From assembly GCA_963575745.1 (NCBI GenBank), contig CAUYUJ010018634.1, forward strand, positions 77,501 to 141,500: a stretch of 64,000 nucleotides of DNA, written 5' to 3'. The notes under the pieces were generated by a model. That model did no database searches. It was not told the DNA's origin and saw nothing but the letters and a program-made list of their open reading frames with translations. Each line of letters starts with the position of its first letter. The stretch's first letter is position 1. Positions 53,330-61,098 of this stretch are shown in pieces. This DNA comes from Prorocentrum cordatum (taxonomy: Eukaryota; Sar; Dinophyceae; Prorocentrales; Prorocentraceae). The position numbers and the translations under genes are program-made.

Positions 53330-55140
53330 CCTGTGGGACACCGCCCGCATGCTGGCTGTGCCGCTGGGGCCTTCGGTGGACCTTCGTGTGGAGGTCCCGA
53401 AACGTGTGAGATGTGTGCCGGAACGTGGGTGTCGCCCGCATGCGGGCTGCGCCACTGGGACCGGAGGTGGAGCTCCCTGCGGGGCCACGAAAACGTTTGA
53501 GGGGTGTGCCGAAACGGAGGTGTCGCCCACATGCGGGCTGCGCCACTCGGGCCTCAGGTGAAACTCCACATGGGGCCACGAAGCGTGTGAGGGGTGCGCC
53601 GAAACGGGGCTGTCGCTTACATGCGGGCGTCGCCACTGGGGCCTTCGGTGGAGCTCCCTGGGAGGCCACGAAGCGTGTGAGGGGTGTGCCGAAATGGGGG
53701 TGACGTCTACATGCGGGCGGCGCCATTGGGGCCTTCGGTGGAGCTCCCCTATGGGGCCACGAAGCGTGTGAGGGGATTGCCGACATGGGGTTGGCGCCCG
53801 CATGCGGGCGGCGCCATTGGGGCCTTCGGTGGAGCTCCCCTGTGGGGCCACGAAGCGTGTGAGGGGTGTGCAGAAAAGGGGCGGCGCCCACATGCGGGCG
53901 GCGCCACTAGGGCCTTCGGTGAAGGTTACTGTGGAGCCACGAAACGTGTGAGGGGTGTGCCGAAATGGGGGTGGCGCCTACATGCGGGCGGCGCCATTGG
54001 GGCCTTCGGTGGAGCTCCCCTGTGGGGCCACGAATCGTGTGAGGGGTGTGCCGGAACGGGTGGGGGCGCCCACGTGCGGTCGGCGCTATTGGGGCCTTCG
54101 GTGGAGCTCCCCTGTGGGGCCACACAGCGTGTGAGGGGTGTGCCGAAAAAGGGCGGCGCCCACATGCGGGCGGCGCCGCTAGGGCCTTCGGTGGAGCTCC
54201 CTGTGGAGCCACGAAACGTGTGAGGGGTGTGCCGAAATGGGGGTGACGTCTACATGCGGGCGGCGCCATTGGGGCCTTCGGTGGAGCTCCCCTATGGGGC
54301 CACGAAGCGTGTGAGGGGTGTGCCGGAACGGGTGGGGGCGCCCACGTGCGGACGGCGCTATTGGGGCCTTCGGTGGAGCGCCCCTTTGGGGCCATACAGC
54401 GTGTGAGGGGTGTGCCGAAAAGGGGCGGCGCCCACATGCGGACGTGGCTATTGGGGCCTTCGGTGGAGCTCCCCTGCGGAGCCACGAAACGTGTGAGGGG
54501 TTTGCCGACATGGGGTTGGCGCCTACATGCGGGCGGCGCCATTGGGGCCTTCGGTGGAGCTCCCCTGTGGGGCCACGAAGCGTGTGAGGGGTGTGCTGAA
54601 AAGGGGCGGCGCCCACATGCGGGCGGCGCCACTAGGGCCTCCTGTGGAAGTTCCTGTGGAGCCACGAAACGTGTGAGGGGTGTGCCGAAATGGGGGTGGC
54701 GCCTACATCTGGGCGGCGCCATTGGGGCCTTCGGTGGAGCTCCCCTGTGGAGCCACGAAACGTGTGAGGGGTGTGCCGACATGGGGTTGGCGCCCGCATG
54801 CGGGCGGCGCCACTAGGGCCTTCGGTGGAGCTCCCCTGTGGGGCCACGAAGCGTGTGAGGGGTGTGCCGAAAAGGGGCGGCGCCCACATGCGGGCGGCGC
54901 CATTGGGGCCTCCGGTGGAGCTCCCCTGTGGGGTCACGAAGCATCTGAGAGGTGTGCCGAAACGGGTGGCGCCCACATGCGGGCCGCGCCGGTGGGACCT
55001 GAGGTGGAGCTCCCAAGGGGGCACCAAGCGTGTGAGGGGTGTGCCAAAACGGGGGTATCGCCCACACGCGGGCGACGCCACTGTGACCCTGGGTGGAGCT
55101 CCCTCTGTGACAAAGAAACGTATGAGGGGTGTGCCGAAAC
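53330..55140. repeat. 90-bp satellite array, about 20 units
   Basis: Head-to-tail units of 90-91 bp: GGGGCCTTCGGTGGAGCTCC, CGAAGCGTGTGAGGGGTGTG, CCGAAA-GGGG and CGCCCACATGCGGGCGGCGC. The GCCTTCGGTGG landmark falls at 53641, 53731, 53822, 53912 and 54002. Ninety is a multiple of three, so several frames on both strands stay open as 30-residue repeats. That alone is not evidence of coding. The left-most and right-most units are the most diverged. Confidence 0.93.
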
Positions 55141-55144
55141 GTGA

Positions 55145-55385
55145 GTGATAACGATGCTGGTGATGATGATGACGATGTTGATGTTGATGTTGATGCTGAT
55201 GATGATGATGAGGAGGCTGATGCTGTTGTTGATGATGGTGGTAACGATGACGATGCTGATGCGGATGATGATGATGTTGAGAATGATGATGATGCTGATG
55301 ATGATGACGATGACGATGATGATGCTGATGGTGGTCGTGGTGATGGTGATGGCGATGCTGATGATGGTGATGATGATGCTACTGG
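55145..55385. repeat. (GAT)n-rich array, left of element T1
   Basis: GATGATGCTGAT-type units; poly-Asp and poly-Met frames are artefacts. Together with 55895..56405 it surrounds the T1 element, which looks inserted into one older GAT array. Confidence 0.9.
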
Positions 55386-55405
55386 TAAGATTTACCCCAG
55401 TGCGA

Positions 55406-55894
55406 CCCTACCTAGAAGTTGGAGCCCCTTGGAAAGCAGCATTAGTTGATATGCTATGCTATGCTATGCTATGCCATGCCATGCTATGCTGCGGTATGCT
55501 ATGCTATGCTGTGCTATGCTATGCTATGCTATGCTGTGCTATGTTAAGCTATGTTAAGTTATGCTATGTCATGCTGCGCTGTGTTATGCTAAGCTATGCT
55601 ATGCTATGCTATGCTATGCTAAACTGCGCTATGCTAAGCTATGCTATGTCATGCTGCGCTGTGTTATGCTAAGCTACGCTATGCTATGCTATGCTGTGCT
55701 CTGCTATGCTAAAGCTCAGCGAAGCTAAGATGAAGGTAAGCTAAGCTAAGCTAAACCTGAGCTAAGATGAAGCTAAGCTAAGCTAAGCTAAGATGACATA
55801 AGCTAACCTAAGATGAGATAAGCAACGCTAAGCTAAGGGGACGTAACTGGGGGAACCGCGGGGCAGAACCCTTCTAGGCAGAGCCTAGGTAGGG
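55406..55894. mobile_element. TIR element T1, long copy with pentamer core
   Basis: 489 bp with the same perfect 10-bp ends as 35041..35246 (CCCTACCTAG and CTAGGTAGGG), in the opposite orientation. The interior is an ATGCT/GCTAT pentamer array (55449..55710), then TAAGC pentamers (55711..55845) and the conserved GGGGACGTAACTGGGGGAAC, AGAACCCTTCTAGGCAGAGC. The length difference from the short copy is explained by pentamer expansion. Confidence 0.72.
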
Positions 55895-56405
55895 AATGAT
55901 GATGCTGATGCTGATGCTGATGATGGTGACGATGGTGATGATGTTGATACTGGTGCTCATGCTGCTCCTGCTGATGATGATGATGATGATGATGCTGCGA
56001 ATGATGATGATCAGGCTGCTGATGCTGATGACGATGCTGATGATGATGGTGATGATACTGAAGATACTGATGGTGATGATGATGCTGGTGATGATGATGA
56101 TGCTGATGGTGATGGTGATGCTACTGATAATGCTGATGATGTTGGTGTTGATGCTGATGATGCGGATGGTGATGGCGATGATGATGCTGCTCCTGATGAT
56201 AATGGTGATGGTGATGGCGATGGCGATGGTATGACGATGATGACGATGATGACGACGACGAGGCTGATTATGAAGAAAATGATGATGCTCATGCTGATGC
56301 TGATGCAGTTGCTGCTGATGGTTACGATGATGATGTTAATGCTGATGCTGATGCTGATGCTGCTGATGATGATGATGATGATGCTGATGATAACGATGGT
56401 GATGA
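55895..56405. repeat. (GAT/GCT)n array, right of element T1
   Basis: Continuation of the array at 55145..55385. No gene. Confidence 0.9.
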
Positions 56406-56740
56406 GCGGAGGCGGGAGAAGGCAGGGGGAGGAGAATGAGGAGGAGAGGAGAGGAGAGGAGGAACGCCGGGCGGTGTCTCTTCAACACGAGGACCCAACA
56501 CCACAGTATGGTTGGGACAAAACAGGACCTCGGAGGCCCGGGAACGGGTTGGGGAGGTCAGGCGGGGCGGGCCTCTCCCACAATCGGCGGCGAGCAGGGG
56601 ACAGTGAGAAGGGGCGGGCCTTCTCAGGAGGCTTGAAGTCCTCCAGCCTTCTGAGAGGTTCTTTGAGCATTCCCCGAAGACACAGACGACATTCCAGAAG
56701 GCCCGAGGCCCTCTGAAAAGCCCCGCCGCCTTCTCCCCCC
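56406..56740. other. Unassigned spacer
   Basis: Purine-rich start, then GC-rich sequence. No gene. Confidence 0.4.
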
Positions 56741-57087
56741 TCCTCCTCCTCCTCCTCCCCCTCCTCCTCCTCCTCCTCCTCCTCCTCCAGCTCCTCCTCC
56801 TCCTCCTCCTCCCCCCTCCTCCTCCTCCTCCTCCCCTCCCCCTCTCCTCCTCCTCCTCCTCCTCCTCCTCCTCCTCCTCCTCCTCCTCCTCCTCCTCCTC
56901 CTCCTCCTCCTCCTCCTCCTCCTCCTCCTCCTCCTCCTCCTCCTCCTCCTCCTCCTCCCTCCTCCTCCTCCTCCTCCTCCTCCTCCTCCTCCTCCTCCTC
57001 CTCCTCCTCCTCCTCCTCCTCCTCCTCCTCCTCCTCCTCCTCCTCCTCCTCCTCCTCCTCCTCCTCCTCCTCCTCCTCCTCCTCCTC
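56741..57087. repeat. (CTC)n array of about 350 bp
   Basis: Almost pure CTC, the longest pyrimidine tract in the window. Poly-Gly and poly-Arg frames on the minus strand are artefacts. It is followed at 57210..57310 by the CCCAAGAGG vocabulary (locus 4). Confidence 0.93.
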
Positions 57088-57382
57088 TCTTTCTCACTTC
57101 CTCCCCTCGCTCGCCGCCGACAAGAAGGCAGGGTGGCCTTATCGGAGGGGCTCGGAGCTCAGCCGACCCGATACGCAGCACGCAACACGCAGCGTGTGGA
57201 CACGGAGCCCCTGGAGGCCCCCAAAGGGCCCCAAGAGGTCCCAAAGAGGCTCCCAAGAGACGCCCAAGAGGCTTCCCCGAGGCACCCGAGCCGCTCCAAG
57301 ATGCCTCTAGGACCGACGAAAGGCCCTCACGCCACTGGATGACTCAAAGAAGCTGTCAAGAGACATCCGAAAAGACTCCGCC

Positions 57383-57634
57383 ATGAAGCCTCTGGCCATT
57401 CTGCTCGCCCTTCTCATCCTCCTCCTCCTCCTCCTCCTCCTCCTCCTCCTCCATCTCCTCTGCCTGTTCTTCCTCCTCTTCGCCAAAATACGGGAGCAGC
57501 AGCAGCAGCTCGGCAATGCCACCCTGGTCGACTCAGACATGCCAAATAACTACCTGGCCGAAGACCTGCAGACTTCTGGGGCCCGGCTGCTGATGGACCC
57601 AAGGTTTGCCCCAATTATATTTTTTCCGTCATGA
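57383..57634 (+). CDS. Small hydrophobic frame, possible membrane-anchored peptide
   Basis: 83 codons from ATG. Residues 5-34 are an uninterrupted hydrophobic run (ILLALLIL, poly-Leu, then HLLCLFFLLFA) that would make a signal anchor, followed by KIREQQQQLGNATLVDSDMP and NNYLAEDLQTSGARLLMDPR. The poly-Leu is encoded by a (CTC)n run, so chance is possible. The tail, however, has balanced composition and a potential N-glycosylation site (NAT). No promoter or leader is visible. I do not recognise it. Confidence 0.3.
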   Translation: MKPLAILLALLILLLLLLLLLLLHLLCLFFLLFAKIREQQQQLGNATLVDSDMPNNYLAEDLQTSGARLLMDPRFAPIIFFPS

Positions 57635-58690
57635 GTCTCCATCCGCACATGGATGGCCCCAGCGATGTGCCCCGGCACCTGGCGGACCACTGCAGGAAGC
57701 TGCTCAGCAACGACGGCTTTCCGTGCGACCTGGACCTGGGTCTGGACCCTACGAACTACGTGTGCACAGCGATTTGGGCGGTGCTGCTACACCTGGCGGG
57801 CTTGCGACAGAACGACGACCTGGACGCAGCATCGCTGGAGTATCAGCTCCCACTGGAGCCGAAGTACGGCTAGCAGATGACGTAGGAAAGGGAACTCCGT
57901 CCCCCATGGCACTCCTCGGCAGCCACTGGCGTGTTGGACTCACTCCACTTGCAAGTGTCAGCGGCACACGGGACAGCCTACCGCTGACCATCTCAGGGCA
58001 ATGCTAGGGGAGCCTGCGGACGGATGGGGACACCTGCGCACCCGGCTCCCAGGACCCGACCAGAGGCCTCTCAGCCCTTTCTGGGGCACGAATCTGCTGG
58101 CTAAGATGCTCACCATGCTCCGCGAGCCCAGGGTGTTGTTCTATCCATGCGGCAAGCCTGGCCCCACCGAGGACGTCTGGGAGGCCGTTTTCGCTGACTG
58201 CGACCCCTGAAACAAGGCCCGGCTGCCCATCCGGGACAGGTTCGGGGCGAACCGCGGAATGCAGGCCTAAGACGTCAGGACACTCCATGGCCGGATCGAG
58301 GACCTGCTGCGCGCCGTGGGACGCCTGGTTGCTGCATCCCACCACCACCATCCAGCGGCCAAGCAGGCAGGCTGCCCGACCACCTGGAGGGATGTGGACC
58401 TCTGCGGGCACCCGCTGAAGGCCTCCCTCCTAGCCCTGGAAGCGCCCTTGACCCACCGGGCTTCGGGACAATGCCGTCCGCTTCGAGGCGAGCAGGCACT
58501 TGCGGAACGCAGGAACTTCGGCACCGACGCGGGGGCATGGGTGTCCGCTGAGGCCAGACTACGACCGGCAGCCGACCCGAAGACAGCCAACCACAGGGGG
58601 GGCTGCTGCAGGTGGCGCTGCAGTGGACGCTGGAAGGACGAGCTCTGCGCCTGCCGACGCTCGGTCCCAGATGACGTCGAGCTCGCTTCC
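57631..58690 (+). pseudogene. Broken protein-like frames, unknown
   Basis: Successive plus-strand frames: 57631..57873 (HLADHCRKLLSNDGFPCDLD, NYVCTAIWAVLLHLAGLRQN), 58001..58210 (LAKMLTMLREPRVLFYPCGK, PTEDVWEAVFADCDP) and 58316..58693. The first two read like fragments of one protein separated by stops and a shift. No domain is recognised. A decayed host gene or retroelement ORF are both possible. Confidence 0.3.
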
Positions 58691-58740
58691 TGAGCGACCT
58701 GGACGACCGTAAAACCGGGGTAGGATCGGGATACATCGCT

Positions 58741-58785
58741 CCAGAGCGTTCCGGAGCGCTCTCGGAGCGTTCCGGAACGCTCTGG
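58741..58785. repeat. Perfect inverted repeat
   Basis: CCAGAGCGTTCCGGA pairs perfectly with TCCGGAACGCTCTGG across 15 bases that repeat the same GAGCG/TTCCG words, a very stable potential hairpin. Confidence 0.75.
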
Positions 58786-59039
58786 AGCGGCCGCGGCGCC
58801 CAATACATCCTCCAAACCCGCCGATCCTCAGAGATTTCGAGCTATCCCGATCCGATTTTGCCCCGCTCTTCGCGGCCAGGCCGCCTGCAGAGGTCCACGC
58901 GCGGAGGAGCCTGCCGCCAGAGCGCCCGGCCCGGCCCCGCTGGCCGCGCGCAGCTGGCGGGCCTGCTCCTGCCGCAGGGTCGGCCCGCAGCGCCCGCAGC
59001 GCGCTCGGCACCGGCCAGGGCGCCGCATCGACGAGGGCA

Positions 59040-59230
59040 CCCAGATGGTCTGGTACCGGAAATTTTCGGTAGCGATTTCGACGCACCCCGAATTTCGGTA
59101 GCGACCGGATCTTCGTTCGAGGGCGTTGAGATAGCGGAGTTCAGAACGCTCTGATACCGGTATTGGGCGCTACATTTCGGTATCTCGGTAGCGACCGATC
59201 TCTGCGGAGCGCTACCGGAAATTTTCGGCA
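59040..59230. repeat. Clustered TTTCGGTAGCGA motifs
   Basis: GAAATTTTCGGTAGCGA, GAATTTCGGTAGCGACCG, ATTTCGGTATCTCGGTAGCG and GGAAATTTTCGGCAGCGG occur within 190 bp, a degenerate repeat. 58800..59040 is GC-rich without a gene. Confidence 0.6.
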
Positions 59231-59294
59231 GCGGACCATCAGGGCAGGCTCGGGAGCCGGGCCGTGCAGGAGGGGTGCACGGCCAGGTGCGATG

Positions 59295-59490
59295 TGACGA
59301 ACCAACAGCGCACACCCATACCCATAGGGGGGTCGGAGAGGGCTATGGCATGGGTGCGTGTTGTCGAATGGGGGCCCCCGCTCGAACGGGAGCGTTCCCC
59401 AGGGTCCGACAACCCGCACCCATACCCATAGCCAGTCCTCCTCCCAACGAGCCCCCTATGGGTATGGGTGTGTGTTGTTCGTTCGTGACG
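59295..59490. repeat. Inverted ACCCATACCCATAG modules
   Basis: ACACCCATACCCATAGGGGG (59311..59330) and GCACCCATACCCATAG (59416..59431) face CTATGGCATGGGTGCGTGTT (59341..) and CCCCCTATGGGTATGGGTGT (59452..), each with flanking ACAAC/GTTGT. Two nested pairs could fold into large hairpins. Confidence 0.7.
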
Positions 59491-59589
59491 ATGGGTGGCC
59501 GCTGGCAGCGCCAACCCTGATGTGTAAAGCAGGCCAAGCTCCACCTGGGATGTTCGCCTTCCGCCCGGTCGCGCCCCGGCACGCCGCCA

Positions 59590-60950
59590 GTGCTCGTGCG
59601 AGTAACCTGGTACGTGACCTACGGCAGGTTCGTGTCGTGCCGACCCCAGCGTTGGTTTTTGACACCGCAGGGATCGTTCAACCTTGAACGATCGGCCGCT
59701 GCCGCAACGTCCGATCGTTCAACATCGATCGATTCTGGGTCGCCGGCGGCGTTCAACCTTGAACGTCCGCGCTGGGGTCGCCGCTGGTCGACACGACGCA
59801 AACCTACCGTACCCAGCTTCGCGGATTGGGGGCACGCCTTCCGCGCCAGGGCGTGGAACGCCAGGTGGTACTGCGCGCGCTGCCTGGTCCACATCTAGGG
59901 TGCACGGCCATCGGACGCACAGGCCATCCTGGCGAGGGGCGGGGCGCTCGTCTACCCAGACGACTCCGCGGCAGGCTCCAAGGTTGGCCCAGCCGCCCAG
60001 CTCGCCACCAACCCGCTGGTCGCTGTCTCCGCACCCGCCAGCAGCAACATCCATGACGCGGGCAAGGGCACCAGGAGCCTATGCAAACGTTCGCCGTCAC
60101 TACCCGCCCACTGGTAGCAGACGTGCCGCACGACGTCGGGATACCGTGGAGGCCCCCCCAGCAGCCCGAGCTGAGTCTGGGTGGACTGGCAGCTGGTCTT
60201 AATGGAGCTGGGGCCGGAACAACCAGTGGGGGCGCGCGCAGAACTGGGACGCGCGCGGCACAGCCAACGCGGCCACTGGGTGGAGAGCCTCGACCTAGCG
60301 CCAGGACCGCCTGTACAAGACGCCCAGGAGCGACATCAAGTGGACGCCCCAGTGGTCCGATGTGGACAACAGACTCGAGACCTGGTCCGGAGTGGTCAAC
60401 CACCTGAAAGACACCTGCTGTGCTCTTCTTGTGGAGGGATGGAACAGGGCCTGCGACCACTGGGACGGGAAGGGCCATGGCAGGGGCACCTTCAACTCCC
60501 GCGGCCACGACGACGTCAGCCGAGTCTTCATGGGTGAGCTGGCCAAGGTCGCAACCTGGACGTCGACTGGAATGCAATGTGGCGGTAGCAGCAGTGCCGG
60601 CAAGGCGGGGCAGCCACGCAGGGCCACGGAGGCAAGCGGCACAGCGAAGCGACCTGGCCTGCAGGCGACCAGTCTCGAATCCGTGGGCCCCAAGGGCGAC
60701 GGATGGCAGATGCGCAGCTGGCGGCCCAGCGCTCCCCCTCGACGCTACGACGTTCACGGCAGAGTGTGGCCTCCATCCCAAGAGGCGCACGCACCTTCCC
60801 CACCTGTCCGCGCACCAGTTAGGTGCTTCCCGACTCACACCGCTTCGTGGCTGTCCCCCCGTTTTTGCCCCCCCCCCCGGTGTGGGAACCCCCACCCGTG
60901 CGCCACTTGCACTGGGCCGCGCCCGCGCCATCTCTCGTAATTAGGCTTCC
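59590..60950 (+). other. Unassigned stretch with weak coding-like frames
   Basis: Plus-strand frames include GHAFRARAWNARWYCARCLV (59827..59898), a possible CX2C zinc-cluster remnant like those ending LINE proteins, and VVNHLKDTCCALLVEGWNRA (about 60395..60455). GTTCAACCTTGAACGA-type palindromes occur near 59677..59770. Nothing is firm enough to call. Confidence 0.3.
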
Positions 60951-60980
60951 GTCGCGGCGCGTGTCCCGAGGATGCGCGCC

Positions 60981-61057
60981 TAGGAGGAGGAGGAGGAGGA
61001 GGAGGAGGAGGAGGAGGAGGAGGAGGAGGAGGAGGAGGAGGAGGAGGAGGAGGAGGA
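60981..61057. repeat. (GAG)n microsatellite
   Basis: About 25 GAG units. On the minus strand this (CTC)n lies about 40 bases past the LINE stop codon, so it could be the element's 3' tail. Confidence 0.85.
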
Positions 61058-61098
61058 CCAGACAGCCTGAGGCAGAACATCCCGATCTGTGGCCGCGA

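Noticed and set aside
52563-53891. 442-codon minus-strand frame
   Set aside because: Joins the 90-bp satellite, a GC-rich spacer and the GAG array; no continuous protein-like region.
53907-54782. Repeat-protein gene in the 90-bp satellite
   Set aside because: Competing frames on both strands are equally open and the unit length is a multiple of three. There is no start context, leader or domain.
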